64,000 nucleotides of DNA, from contig VGHX01000001.1 in NCBI GenBank assembly GCA_016868055.1, forward strand, positions 1 to 64,000, given 5' to 3'. The first letter of the stretch is position 1. The number at the start of each line of letters is the position of its first letter. Under the pieces are notes generated by a model. It ran no database searches and was not told where the DNA came from. It saw only the letters and a program-made list of their open reading frames with translations. Shown piece after piece: positions 33,691-43,950 of this stretch. This DNA is from Betaproteobacteria bacterium (GTDB lineage: Bacteria; Pseudomonadota; Gammaproteobacteria; Burkholderiales; Burkholderiaceae_D). A program made the translations under genes and the position numbers.

Positions 33691-35991
33691 ATGAATGACA
33701 CGCGTATTGTTCCGAAGAATACCGACGAATATACGCTGCTCATCGAGGGAATGACCTGCGCTTCTTGCGTGTCGCGGCTGGAGCGGGTACTGCACAAGGT
33801 ACCCGGCGTGCTCGACGCCTCGGTCAACCTTGCCACTGAAAAGGCTCGCATTCACGCTTTGGGCGTACCCGTATCGGCGTTAATCACTGCGGTTAAAAAA
33901 GCAGGGTTTGACGCGCAGCTCGAGCCGACGATGCTGACCGCACCAGTCGGTTCCTCTGCTGGTTCCGTGACTGATTCTTCTGTCGATACTTCAAAGGCAG
34001 ATTCATCGTTCACTGCATCACCTTCCACTTCTGAAGGCGCTCGTCGTGGACGACGCTATTCATCGGCATCATCCTTATGGCCTGTAGTGGTATCGGCTTC
34101 TCTGACAGCACCGTTGCTGTTGCCAATGCTCGGCATGTTGTTCGGTCGCGATCTGATGCTGCCGGGTTGGTTGCAGTTCGCGCTCGCCACGCCGATACAG
34201 TTCTGGTTGGTAGGACGTTTTTATCGTGCTGGTTGGCGCGCGCTGAGGGCGGGTAGCGGCAACATGGATCTGTTAGTCGCCATCGGTACGAGTGCTGCCT
34301 ACGGTTTATCGGTGTACTTGCTGTTGCGGCATAGTTCACATGCACAGTTGTATTTCGAATCATCAGCGGTCGTTATTACGCTGGTACTACTTGGTAAATG
34401 GCTAGAGGCCAGGGCAAAGCAGCAAACGATCGCTGCATTACAGGCGCTTTCAGTACTTCGTGTTAGCGAGGCTATCGTCAGACGCAACGGTGTCGACCAG
34501 AAAGTACCGATAGAGAAAGTGCAGTTAGGCGATACGCTCGTCGTACGCCCCGGGGATAGGGTGCCGGTTGATGGCATTGTGATTGAAGGTGATAGTCACC
34601 TGGATGAATCACTCCTGACCGGTGAAAGTCTGCCCATCCCTAAACAGATCGGCGATCGCTTGACGGGTGGTGCAATCAATCAAGAGGGTGTGCTGATCAT
34701 GCGGGTAACCGCTATTGGTCGCGATACGATGCTATCGCACATTATCCGAAGCGTTGAAGACGCTCAGGCTACGAAAGCGCCGATTCAACGAATCGTTGAT
34801 AAGGTCAGCGCCGTATTTGTACCGGTCGTCTTGCTGGCCTCGGTCATCACACTACTGCTATGGGGGTGGCTGAGCGGTGACTGGCAGCAGGCCTTACTTA
34901 ACGCTGTAGCAGTACAAGTGATTGCCTGCCCATGCGCACTGGGTCTGGCAACGCCCACAGCCATCATGGCGGGCACGGGTGTCGCTTCACGGCATGGCAT
35001 CCTAATCAAGGATGCGGAAGCACTTGAAACTGCGCATGCGATTCGCGTGGTTGCCTTTGACAAGACGGGAACGCTGACCGAGGGACGACCGTCAGTAGTT
35101 CAGATTAAAGGCATCACGATCAGCGATCATGATGTGCTGCAGCTTGCCGCATCATTGCAGCAGCACAGCGATCACCCGCTGGCTAAAGCGGTTGTGCAGA
35201 ACGCTGCTGAGCAAAGTATTGCGCCGTACGCAGTGAGCAACGCTCACGCTCTGCCGGGGCGTGGCATACAGGCGAATTCGGACGATAAAACGATTTACCT
35301 TGGTAACACCCGGCTCATGGCCGACTTAGCGATTGACACCTCACTCGGTCAGCCGTTTGCGACGGAACACGAAGCGGCAGGGCGCACCGTGTCTTGGCTT
35401 GCTGTGCACGATGCCGCGGGTACTCGGGTAGTGGGTGTGCTGGCCTTTGGTGATGTGGTCAAGCAGAGCGCGCGCGCTGCCATCGAACGACTTCAGGTAC
35501 TTGGTGTGAACGCCGTCATGATTACGGGCGATAACGAAGGGGCTGCTCGCGCGGTTGCACAAGCGGTTGGTATCACGGAGTTTTATTCTCAGGTGCTGCC
35601 GGGTGATAAAGCTTCGCTCATTACTCGCTTAAAGCAAGCACATGGCACTGTTGCGATGGTGGGTGATGGCATTAACGATGCGCCGGCACTTGCCGCAGCT
35701 GATGTTGGCATCGCGATGTCGTCGGGTACCGATGTGGCGATGCATACCGCTGGTGTTACCTTGATGCGTGCTGATCCTACGTTGGTCGCCGATGCGATTG
35801 TTATTTCGCAGCGAACGACCACCAAGATCCGACAAAATCTATTTTGGGCTTTCGTCTACAACCTAGTTGGATTGCCGCTAGCGGCATTGGGCTTACTCAA
35901 TCCAATGATCGCTGGCGGCGCGATGGCATTGAGTTCAGTGAGTGTGGTAACGAATGCCATACTATTGAAGCGCTGGCGACCTGCCGCTTGA
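33691..35991 (+). CDS. copA: Copper-translocating P1B-type ATPase
   Basis: HMA motif GMTCASC; CPC motif ([14 protein letters not shown]); [21 protein letters not shown]. Confidence 0.94.
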   Translation: MNDTRIVPKNTDEYTLLIEGMTCASCVSRLERVLHKVPGVLDASVNLATEKARIHALGVPVSALITAVKKAGFDAQLEPTMLTAPVGSSAGSVTDSSVDTSKADSSFTASPSTSEGARRGRRYSSASSLWPVVVSASLTAPLLLPMLGMLFGRDLMLPGWLQFALATPIQFWLVGRFYRAGWRALRAGSGNMDLLVAIGTSAAYGLSVYLLLRHSSHAQLYFESSAVVITLVLLGKWLEARAKQQTIAALQALSVLRVSEAIVRRNGVDQKVPIEKVQLGDTLVVRPGDRVPVDGIVIEGDSHLDESLLTGESLPIPKQIGDRLTGGAINQEGVLIMRVTAIGRDTMLSHIIRSVEDAQATKAPIQRIVDKVSAVFVPVVLLASVITLLLWGWLSGDWQQALLNAVAVQVIACPCALGLATPTAIMAGTGVASRHGILIKDAEALETAHAIRVVAFDKTGTLTEGRPSVVQIKGITISDHDVLQLAASLQQHSDHPLAKAVVQNAAEQSIAPYAVSNAHALPGRGIQANSDDKTIYLGNTRLMADLAIDTSLGQPFATEHEAAGRTVSWLAVHDAAGTRVVGVLAFGDVVKQSARAAIERLQVLGVNAVMITGDNEGAARAVAQAVGITEFYSQVLPGDKASLITRLKQAHGTVAMVGDGINDAPALAAADVGIAMSSGTDVAMHTAGVTLMRADPTLVADAIVISQRTTTKIRQNLFWAFVYNLVGLPLAALGLLNPMIAGGAMALSSVSVVTNAILLKRWRPAA

Positions 35992-36052
35992 AGGTGCTGA
36001 AGGCTTTCGCTGCGCAGGCTCATTGCAAGGCAGCCTTAGCGGAGGCATTTGT

Positions 36053-36268
36053 TCAGGTAGCGCTCAGTACGTCATAGCCTGCATCCTCGACAGCAGCCTT
36101 CACGGCATCAAGCGCTACACTGGTTTCAATTTTCACGGCCTTGCTGTGTAGATCGACCTCGATATTTGCATTCCCATCCAGTACTTGTAATGCGCGCTTC
36201 ACGCTAGCCGCACAACCGCCGCAGGTCATACCGTCAACTTTTAGCTCGTACATGTTGGTGTTCTCCAA
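36053..36268 (-). CDS. copZ: Heavy-metal-associated domain protein (copper chaperone CopZ-like)
   Basis: MYELKVDGMTCGGCAASVKRALQ, convergent with copA. Confidence 0.85.
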   Translation of the reverse strand: MENTNMYELKVDGMTCGGCAASVKRALQVLDGNANIEVDLHSKAVKIETSVALDAVKAAVEDAGYDVLSAT

Positions 36269-36354
36269 AAGGTCCCGGGTAATCCATTAATTTACACGTA
36301 TCGTACAAGCGCTATTGCCCAAGCGTGAATAGGTGGTGAGCCGCAGTGCCGTAT

Positions 36355-36391
36355 AAAAAGAAAAACCCGCCAGGGGATGGCGGGTTTTTTT
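36355..36391 (-). terminator. rne intrinsic terminator
   Basis: AAAAACCCGCC-AGGGGAT-GGCGGGTTTTTTT; on the minus strand the GC stem is followed by a T-run, just 3' of the rne stop. Confidence 0.85.
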
Positions 36392-36406
36392 AATGAGCTA
36401 CACCAA

Positions 36407-39289
36407 TCAGTGACGTGTCTCCACTTGTTGCAGAGGCTCATCCGATAGCTGTGCTGCAGGCCGGCGTTCTCGTGGCGCACGCGGAGCGGGTGCGGTTGTG
36501 GATTGCTCGGCTTGCACCACGCGCAGACGTTCCGGATCGGTCTCGGTCATTTGCAAACCAGCTGCACGTAGCATCGCATCGATATCGAGATAAGGTGCTT
36601 CTTTCGGTGCTGCAATTGGTGCTGCAGTTGGTGCTGCGGTTGGCGCTGCGGTTGGCGCTGCGGTTGGCGCTGCGGTTGGTGCTGCGGTCGCGGTTAAATT
36701 CGGTAGCTCAGCCGTTGTTGCGACTTCCACCATGGGTTCAGGTGCAGCACCTTGGTCGTGATGCTCGGTGTTTGCTGAAACAGTTTCATGTGACTCTGCG
36801 GAGAGCGGCGCCGGTGACGTAGTTTCATTAACCGAGACCGACACCGGAACCACCGGTGTAACTGGGTGCAAGTCATGGCTCGACACAACTGAGGCAGCCG
36901 CTGTATGCAACGGCTCGTGATGCGCAGGCTCGTGATGCGCAGGCTCGTGATGCGCAGGCTCATGATGCGCGGGCTCATGATGCGAAGGCTCGTGCGACCC
37001 CACATCATGCGAAGCCCCAGCGAGCGACACGTCATGATCTGTTGTCAGTTCGGCTTGTCCGTTCGAAGCCGCATCATTCACGACATGATCGCGGTCGCGA
37101 CGGTTACGATTACGCCCGCCGCGACGGCGACGGCGGCGTGGCTGGTCATCACTGTCTTCGGATTCAGCGCTCACCACCTGTGATGAGCTCAGTGGGGCAG
37201 ACTCACTCGCGGCACCAAGTTGCAGGCTCGCTTGAACCTGCTGCTCGACAGGCGTATGCTCCTCCTCTTGTTTGCGCTCCGGGCGCGGTTGGCGCTGCGG
37301 ACGCTCGCGCTTTGCTTCAGTCGTCTCTTGAGCTTCACGCGGTTCGCGCTGCTCGCGCGTTGGCTTGGGCTGGCGCGGCTCTTCGGGCTCTTTGACTTCC
37401 TTGCTGTCTTTTGCGACTTTCGGCGCGGTTTCCTTGGCGGGTTTTGCCTCAGCGCTGCGTTCATCACGATCGCGACCACGGCCACGACCTCGACGATTGC
37501 GGCCACCGCGCTCACCGCGCTCGGAGCGCTCGCGCGAGACAGGCTTGGCGGCCTCGGGCTCGGCGGGTGCGCTCGATTTTTTACGGAATAAGCCGAACAG
37601 TCGCGACAGGAAACCCTCTGCAGCGGCTTCATCGGTGGTGGTCGCTGCAGCTGGCTCTGGCTTACGCTCGACGATGGGTGCAGGGCGATCCGGTGTGATG
37701 CCCTTGACCATGGCTTCCTGGCGTGGCTTTGCCTCTTCCGCTTTACGTTTGCTGTAGCCGATGTCGGTGTCGACTTCTTCGGCCATGCGGTAGCTGGCAT
37801 GCAGATCATCCAGGCGTGGATCATCGTGCTTGATGCGCTCGAGTTTGTAATGCGGCGTCTCGAGGTGCTTATTGGGGATGAGCACGACGGTCACGCGATG
37901 ACGGGTTTCGATCTTGAGAATCTCGCCGCGCTTCTCATTCAGCAAGAAAGCAGCAACATCGACCGGTACCTGGACATGAATCGCTGCCGAGTTTTCTTTC
38001 ATTGCCTCTTCTTGAATAATACGCAGCACTTGTAGCGCGGAAGAGTCGGTGTCACGAATGTGGCCGGTGCCGTTGCAGCGTGGGCAGGTCACATGGCTGC
38101 CCTCGGAAAGCGAGGGACGCAGACGCTGACGAGAAAGCTCCATCAGACCGAAGCGCGAGATCTTGCCCATCTGAACCCGGGCGCGATCGTAGTGCAGGGC
38201 GTCTTTCAGGCGGTTCTCGATTTCGCGCTGGTTCTTCGCGCTTTCCATGTCGATGAAATCGATCACGATCAGACCGCCCAGATCTCGCAGACGTAGCTGA
38301 CGTGCGACTTCTTCTGCCGCCTCGAGGTTGGTGTTGAACGCGGTGGTTTCAATGTCGGAACCGCGCGTAGCGCGCGCCGAGTTGACATCAATCGATACCA
38401 AAGCCTCGGTGTGATCGATCACGATTGCACCCCCGGACGGCAAAGGTACCGTGCGCGAGTAGGCGGTTTCGATCTGATGCTCGATCTGGAAACGCGAGAA
38501 CAGCGGTACATCGTCGCGATAGCGTTTTACACGCGGCACCATGTCCGGCATCACGTGGCTCATGAACTGCTGCGCCTGCTCGTGGATATCGTCGGTATCG
38601 ATCAGGATTTCGCCAATATCAGGCTGGAAATAATCACGAATCGCGCGGATCACGAGCGACGACTCCTGATAAATCAGGAACGCGCCAGGCGCCGATTTCG
38701 ACGCGCCATCAATCGCATTCCAAAGCTGCATCAGGTAGTTCAAGTCCCACTGCAATTCTTCGACGGTGCGACCGATACCCGCTGTACGGGCAATCACCGA
38801 CATGCCATGCGGCAGATCGAGTTTGTCCATGGTTTCGCGTAGTTCTTGGCGGTCTTCACCTTCAACCCGGCGCGACACACCGCCACCGCGCGGATTATTG
38901 GGCATCAGCACCAGATAGCGACCGGCCAGCGAGACGAGCGAGGTCAGCGCAGCGCCTTTGTTGCCGCGCTCTTCTTTTTCGACCTGGACAACGATTTCCT
39001 GGCCCTCGCGCAGCGCCTCGCGGATGCTGGCGTTGCGGACATCAACGCCTTCACGGAAATAGCTGCGCGCCACTTCCTTGAACGGCAGGAAGCCGTGGCG
39101 CTCTTCGCCGTAGTTGACGAAGCAGGCCTCCAGCGAAGGCTCGATACGCGTGATGACGCCCTTGTAGATGTTGGATTTGCGCTGCTCGCGGCCGGCGGCC
39201 TCGATATCGATGTCGATCAGTTTTTGGCCATCGACAATGGCGACGCGCAGTTCTTCCTGCTGCGTGGCATTGAACAACATTCGTTTCAT
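36407..39289 (-). CDS. rne: Ribonuclease E
   Basis: MKRMLFNATQQEELRVAIVDGQKLIDIDIE; catalytic core CPRCNGTGHIRDTDSSALQVLRIIQEE; low-complexity basic C-terminal half. Confidence 0.96.
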   Translation of the reverse strand: MKRMLFNATQQEELRVAIVDGQKLIDIDIEAAGREQRKSNIYKGVITRIEPSLEACFVNYGEERHGFLPFKEVARSYFREGVDVRNASIREALREGQEIVVQVEKEERGNKGAALTSLVSLAGRYLVLMPNNPRGGGVSRRVEGEDRQELRETMDKLDLPHGMSVIARTAGIGRTVEELQWDLNYLMQLWNAIDGASKSAPGAFLIYQESSLVIRAIRDYFQPDIGEILIDTDDIHEQAQQFMSHVMPDMVPRVKRYRDDVPLFSRFQIEHQIETAYSRTVPLPSGGAIVIDHTEALVSIDVNSARATRGSDIETTAFNTNLEAAEEVARQLRLRDLGGLIVIDFIDMESAKNQREIENRLKDALHYDRARVQMGKISRFGLMELSRQRLRPSLSEGSHVTCPRCNGTGHIRDTDSSALQVLRIIQEEAMKENSAAIHVQVPVDVAAFLLNEKRGEILKIETRHRVTVVLIPNKHLETPHYKLERIKHDDPRLDDLHASYRMAEEVDTDIGYSKRKAEEAKPRQEAMVKGITPDRPAPIVERKPEPAAATTTDEAAAEGFLSRLFGLFRKKSSAPAEPEAAKPVSRERSERGERGGRNRRGRGRGRDRDERSAEAKPAKETAPKVAKDSKEVKEPEEPRQPKPTREQREPREAQETTEAKRERPQRQPRPERKQEEEHTPVEQQVQASLQLGAASESAPLSSSQVVSAESEDSDDQPRRRRRRGGRNRNRRDRDHVVNDAASNGQAELTTDHDVSLAGASHDVGSHEPSHHEPAHHEPAHHEPAHHEPAHHEPLHTAAASVVSSHDLHPVTPVVPVSVSVNETTSPAPLSAESHETVSANTEHHDQGAAPEPMVEVATTAELPNLTATAAPTAAPTAAPTAAPTAAPTAAPIAAPKEAPYLDIDAMLRAAGLQMTETDPERLRVVQAEQSTTAPAPRAPRERRPAAQLSDEPLQQVETRH
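36606..36690 (-). repeat. 12-bp minisatellite inside rne encoding (TAAP)n
   Basis: Tandem ggcgctgcggtt/ggtgctgcggtt units on the + strand; protein TAAPTAAPTAAPTAAPTAAPIAAP. Confidence 0.9.
36912..36999 (-). repeat. 15-bp minisatellite inside rne encoding (HEPAH)n
   Basis: ggctcgtgatgcgca repeated with few substitutions; protein HEPSHHEPAHHEPAHHEPAHHEPAHHEP. Confidence 0.9.
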
Positions 39290-39304
39290 GATGCATTACT
39301 CCGC

Positions 39305-39349
39305 GGCCCCTCGGGGCCTTCATGTCGCGCCAACTAAGCAGGGCGCGAC
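39305..39349 (-). promoter_or_regulatory. Two stem-loops in the rne 5' UTR
   Basis: GGCCCC-TC-GGGGCC (39305-39318) and GTCGCGCC-AACTAAGCAG-GGCGCGAC (39324-39349), within ~60 nt upstream of the rne ATG. Confidence 0.5.
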
Positions 39350-39850
39350 TTATTCAGGAATGTATGCGAGGGACGGGGGCTGGAGGGAGGGGCGCTTTGA
39401 GCGAAGCTCACGCGACATGCGCGTGGCCTCGTTGGGCGCTAATGCTGCAGGTACTGCCGAAGCGATCAGTCCGCGCGCAGCCGCCGACCAGCGCGCAAAG
39501 CGCGCGCGGTGTCATGGCTGGGATTGGGGCTGAGGATCATCTTGTCTTTTTCAGCGACAGCTTTCGATCAATCGGCAAACAGTACTGCATCATTTTCCGG
39601 CCAGGCTACCGATCTGCGGCAGTCTGGCCAGAGTTATCCTTGGGTTCCAGGCTCTCGTTTCCAGCACCCTATGGCATGGTCCGGTCGCATCGTCGGTGCG
39701 ACTCTGACCGCAGCAGGGTGCTGCATACACGGCTATGTTCATCTGTTTTGCAATCACCTTGCGAGGTCGATGAACCCACCCCTGTGTAGAATGCCTTAAT
39801 TCTTCCAACACAATCACGGACCGAGTCCGTCGTACGATTATACATACCCC

Positions 39851-40876
39851 ATGAGAGACTCAGCGAGAATTTCCGTGGGCGCAGCAGCAAAATCAGCGCA
39901 GCTTTCGCCCACCGCCGGGCTGGCGCAGGTGCGGCAGATCACCATCGGGCCCGACGAGGCGGGTCAGCGCATCGATAACTTCCTGCTAAGAGTGTGCAAG
40001 GGCGTGCCCAAGAGCCACATTTATCAGGTACTGCGCTCGGGCCAGATCCGGGTCAACAAGGGGCGCATCGATCAGACCTATCGGCTGCTGGAGGGCGATA
40101 CTGTGCGGGTGCCACCGATGCGACTGCCCGCGCCGTCGGATCACAAGGCGCCCGCGGCCGAGTTTCCCGTGTTGTTTGAGGACGAGGCGCTGCTGATCAT
40201 CGACAAGCCCGCCGGTGTCGCGGTTCATGGCGGCTCCGGGGTGAGCCATGGCGTCATCGAGCAGCTACGCGCGGCTCGGCCCGCTGTGCGCTTCCTCGAG
40301 CTTGTGCATCGTCTTGACCGCGAGACCTCCGGCATCCTGATGCTGGCAAAAAAACGCAGCGCGCTCACCGCCTTGCATGAGCAGATTCGCCTTGGCCAAC
40401 TCGACAAGCGTTATCTCGCGCTTGTCAAAGGCGACTGGCAGCACCGGCGTCAGCACATCAAACTACCGCTGTTCAAATACACCACGCTCGAGGGCGAGCG
40501 CCGTGTGCGGGTGCAGGCCGATGGGCAGCCCTCGCACACGGTATTCAATTTATTGAGAAAATACGGCGTGTATGTGTTGCTGGAAGCAGAGCTGAAGACG
40601 GGTCGTACCCATCAGATTCGGGTTCATCTCGCGTCGTCGGGTTTCCCGATTGTAGGAGACGACAAGTACGGCGACTATGCGCTCAACCGTGATTTACAAA
40701 AGCCGGATGGGCGGAGAATCGCATTCAGGCGTATGTTCCTGCACGCATATCGGCTGCGAATTACTCATCCCATAACGGGTGAGCCAGTTGATGTAGAGGC
40801 CACGCTACCTAAACCATGCGTCGATTTCCTTCAGTCACTCGAACCGAAGGCGGTAAATGCGACCGAAAGTGCCTGA
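39851..40876 (+). CDS. rluC: 23S rRNA pseudouridine synthase RluC
   Basis: S4 domain plus HRLDRETSGILMLAKKRSALTALHEQI; divergent from rne. Confidence 0.94.
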   Translation: MRDSARISVGAAAKSAQLSPTAGLAQVRQITIGPDEAGQRIDNFLLRVCKGVPKSHIYQVLRSGQIRVNKGRIDQTYRLLEGDTVRVPPMRLPAPSDHKAPAAEFPVLFEDEALLIIDKPAGVAVHGGSGVSHGVIEQLRAARPAVRFLELVHRLDRETSGILMLAKKRSALTALHEQIRLGQLDKRYLALVKGDWQHRRQHIKLPLFKYTTLEGERRVRVQADGQPSHTVFNLLRKYGVYVLLEAELKTGRTHQIRVHLASSGFPIVGDDKYGDYALNRDLQKPDGRRIAFRRMFLHAYRLRITHPITGEPVDVEATLPKPCVDFLQSLEPKAVNATESA

Positions 40877-40986
40877 ATACCCACCTCGTTTGGTTGATGG
40901 CAATGCGGCAGCACCGAAGACAGTGCAAGACAACCGGCAAGATGCTGGCAACGCCGCAAGCGGCCTAACGGGGTGAATTCTTAGAC

Positions 40987-41646
40987 ATGCCACGCAAAAA
41001 ATTTGATTTAATTGTTTTCGACTGGGACGGTACGTTGATGGATAGCACCACAGCGATTATCGCCAGCATGCAAGCCGCCGCTCGCGACCTGGGGGTGACG
41101 GTGCCAGACAAGCGCGCGGCGTCGTACGTTATAGGTCTGGGCTTGCAAGACGCGCTACAAGCGGCAGTGCCCGATCTTGATCCGCGCCACTACCCGAAAA
41201 TGGCCGAGCGCTACCGTCATCACTATTTGTCGCAAGACCATCAGCTAACTTTATTTGCGGGTGCGCGCGAGATGCTGGACGATCTCGTCGAGCAGGGATA
41301 CTTCCTTGCGGTTGCTACGGGCAAAAGTCGTGTGGGGCTGAACCGCGCGCTGGCGGCCTCCGGCGTGACCTCGTTATTTGATGCAACCCGCTGCGCAGAC
41401 GAAACCTTTTCCAAGCCGAACCCTGCCATGCTGCTGGAGCTGACGCGTGAACTCGGGCAGGATATGCGTCGCACGGTCATGATTGGCGACACCACCCATG
41501 ACATGCAAATGGCAGGAAACGCCGGCGCAGCGGCGATCAGCGTGCACTATGGCGCGCATCCGGCTGCTGAGTTGGCGGCGCATGCGCCGCTGTTTGGCGC
41601 TGATTCCATTGGCGAATTGCATGGTTGGCTGAATGAGCATGCCTAA
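40987..41646 (+). CDS. HAD-IA family hydrolase (phosphoglycolate phosphatase-like)
   Basis: DLIVFDWDGTLMDST; GDTTHDMQMAGNAGAAAI. Confidence 0.9.
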   Translation: MPRKKFDLIVFDWDGTLMDSTTAIIASMQAAARDLGVTVPDKRAASYVIGLGLQDALQAAVPDLDPRHYPKMAERYRHHYLSQDHQLTLFAGAREMLDDLVEQGYFLAVATGKSRVGLNRALAASGVTSLFDATRCADETFSKPNPAMLLELTRELGQDMRRTVMIGDTTHDMQMAGNAGAAAISVHYGAHPAAELAAHAPLFGADSIGELHGWLNEHA

Positions 41647-41745
41647 GGCGGGGGCGCTGCCGCTGACTTCAGTGCGATGGTGCCGCTGTAAAACTTTTGC
41701 TGACCAAGATAGTCAAGCCTGCGTCGGGCGATTGGATCGTATCGG

Positions 41746-42117
41746 GTGATGGGTAATCCAGTTTATATTTGCGAATCAGCGGCGCTCACAGATGGCGGCT
41801 TGGGGGTGCGGTTCCCGGTCACGGCGGACGGCGGCGACCGCACAGGTTTCGTGGTGCGCTATGGTGATTCGGTATACGCCTATCTGAACCGCTGCGCGCA
41901 TTTGCCAATGGAGCTTGACTGGAATCCAGGCGAGTTCTTTGAGGAGAGTGGTTTATATCTGGTGTGTGCGACGCACGGCGCGCTGTACCAGCCCGATACA
42001 GGTCATTGCGCCGGTGGTCCGTGCCGGGGCGGCAAGTTGCACAAGTTGCAGGTAATCGAGCAAGACAACAAAGTTTTTTGGGAGCCGGACAACGACGTTG
42101 GCCCGGTAATGGCCTGA
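41746..42117 (+). CDS. Rieske [2Fe-2S] domain protein
   Basis: NRCAHLPMELDW ... LVCATHGALYQPDTGHC (C-x-H ... C-x2-H). Confidence 0.88.
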   Translation: MMGNPVYICESAALTDGGLGVRFPVTADGGDRTGFVVRYGDSVYAYLNRCAHLPMELDWNPGEFFEESGLYLVCATHGALYQPDTGHCAGGPCRGGKLHKLQVIEQDNKVFWEPDNDVGPVMA

Positions 42118-42138
42118 AGCTAACGATAAGCAAGCGCT

Positions 42139-43158
42139 ATGGAAGAACCAACATCAGCATCCGCACCAACTACAGCAGCGACATCTGCGGAGTCGGCTAA
42201 CGACGCCGCTCAAACCGCCTCGGCACCGCGGATACCTTATGAGACGCTAGAGAAAATCGCCCATGCCTACTTGGATGAGCAGCGTGCTAACCGTCGCTGG
42301 CGCAATGTGTACCGCATCGGCATCCTGCTGCTGGCGCTCATCGCTGCCGGCGCCGCGCTCGACTTGAAGTGGGGCGGCAAGCCACCCAGTACTCGGCACA
42401 CTGCGCTGATTGAGATCACGGGTGAGATTGATTCGGACAGCCCGACCGCCTCGGTTGACACCATCATGCCTGCCTTGCAGGATGCCTTCAACGACGAAGG
42501 CTCTGTGGGTTTGGTACTGCGCATGAATAGCCCGGGTGGCAGCCCGGTACAGTCTGCGATCGTGAACAACGAGATCACCCGCTTGCGTAAGCTGCATCCG
42601 AATAAACCGGTGTATGTAGTGGTAGAAGATATGTGCGCTTCGGGTTGCTACTACATTGCAGCAGCAGCAGATCGTATCTATGTCAGCCAGGGTAGTGTGG
42701 TTGGTTCAATCGGTGTGCTGATGAGCAGCTTCGGCTTCTCTGGTCTGATGAATAAGCTTGGTATCGAGCGGCGCCTGATGACTGCGGGTGAGAACAAGGC
42801 CATGATGGATCCGTTTCAGCCGCAAAATCCGCGTCACCGTGCTTATACTCAGTCTTTGCTCGATGAGATTCATCAGCAGTTTATCGCTGCGGTGCGCTCG
42901 GGTCGCGGCAAGCGACTGAAAAACTCGCCGGAGATTTTCTCTGGCTTATTCTGGACCGGAGAAAGTGCGATCCGACTTGGCTTGGCAGATGGACTCGGTA
43001 CGGTCGATGGTGTCGCGCGCGATGTGCTGAAAGCAGAAGATGTGATTGACTACACCGTGCGTGAGGGCTTATCTGATCGGGTGCTGAAAAAGTTCGGTGC
43101 TGCGGTCGGTGAGGGGTTTGCGAAGACCATGGCGACCGAGTGGGTCAAGCCCCGGTAG
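42139..43158 (+). CDS. sppA: S49 family signal peptide peptidase (SppA-like)
   Basis: LRMNSPGGSPVQSAIVNNEI; VVEDMCASGCYYIAAAADRIYVSQGSVVGSIGV. Confidence 0.92.
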   Translation: MEEPTSASAPTTAATSAESANDAAQTASAPRIPYETLEKIAHAYLDEQRANRRWRNVYRIGILLLALIAAGAALDLKWGGKPPSTRHTALIEITGEIDSDSPTASVDTIMPALQDAFNDEGSVGLVLRMNSPGGSPVQSAIVNNEITRLRKLHPNKPVYVVVEDMCASGCYYIAAAADRIYVSQGSVVGSIGVLMSSFGFSGLMNKLGIERRLMTAGENKAMMDPFQPQNPRHRAYTQSLLDEIHQQFIAAVRSGRGKRLKNSPEIFSGLFWTGESAIRLGLADGLGTVDGVARDVLKAEDVIDYTVREGLSDRVLKKFGAAVGEGFAKTMATEWVKPR

Positions 43159-43214
43159 GTTGATTGAAACCGTCTCGGGATCCAGCCGCTGCCTTGATTC
43201 TGTTGTCCTCATTG

Positions 43215-43946
43215 TTACGCCAACAGCAGAAACACGCTTGGTCTTTTTTTGAGCGACGGCAGCTGCCCTGCTGAGATCTCTTTTTGCCATTGCTGCGCGC
43301 TCATGGTGCGCACTAACTCGGTGTCGAGTGTGAGATCAGTCGCAACGCAAACAAGCGTATCTGGCGCGCAGCTCGTAGCGAGCGCTTGCAACATCGCCTC
43401 ATTGCGGTAAGGCGTTTCAATAAACATCTGCGTTTGTCGTTCTTGTCGTGAGCGTTGCTCAAGTTGCCGAATGCGAGCCGCGCGCGGTTCGGCATCGGTT
43501 GGCAAGTAACCATGAAACGCAAAACTTTGCCCGTTCAGGCCGCTGGCCATTAGCGCCAGCAGCAAGGAAGAAGGCCCTACCAGCGGTTTGACCGGGACGC
43601 CCTCTCGATGCGCAAGACGCACAAGGTCTGCGCCCGGGTCTGCCACCGCGGGTACGCCTGCTTCAGACAATAAGCCGACATCATGGCCCTGCAGCAGCGG
43701 TGTCAGCAGCGCAGGTATGTGCTCGGCGGCTGTGTTCACATTCAGTTCGCTGATATGGGTTTCTTGTATCGACTGTCGAAGCGAATGGGTGGCGCTAACC
43801 AGCTTCAGAAAAGCACGCGCGCTTTTGGCGTTCTCTGCAATGAAATACTGGAGCGACGCAGTGCGCGCGCGCACCTGATCGGGAATAACGCTGTCGAGCG
43901 CACCGGCACCGAGTGCATTCGGAATCAGGTACAGCGTTCCTCGCAT
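43215..43946 (-). CDS. SAM-dependent methyltransferase (RsmI/tetrapyrrole methylase family)
   Basis: MRGTLYLIPNALGAG; GLLSEAGVPAVADPGADLVRLAHREGVPVKPLVGPSSLLLALMASGLNGQSFAFHGYLP. Confidence 0.88.
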   Translation of the reverse strand: MRGTLYLIPNALGAGALDSVIPDQVRARTASLQYFIAENAKSARAFLKLVSATHSLRQSIQETHISELNVNTAAEHIPALLTPLLQGHDVGLLSEAGVPAVADPGADLVRLAHREGVPVKPLVGPSSLLLALMASGLNGQSFAFHGYLPTDAEPRAARIRQLEQRSRQERQTQMFIETPYRNEAMLQALATSCAPDTLVCVATDLTLDTELVRTMSAQQWQKEISAGQLPSLKKRPSVFLLLA

Positions 43947-43950
43947 CAGC

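Noticed and set aside
33690-36268. copA/copZ convergent pair as a novel metal system
   Set aside because: Ordinary Cu+-ATPase plus CopZ-type chaperone; nothing beyond a Ser-rich linker after the HMA domain.
36912-36999. Regular 15-bp repeats as a CRISPR array
   Set aside because: Units are directly contiguous without spacers and in frame with rne; a coding minisatellite.
38846-39337. 163-aa ORF antisense to the rne N-terminal region
   Set aside because: Fully overlaps the conserved RNase E catalytic core; no independent evidence.
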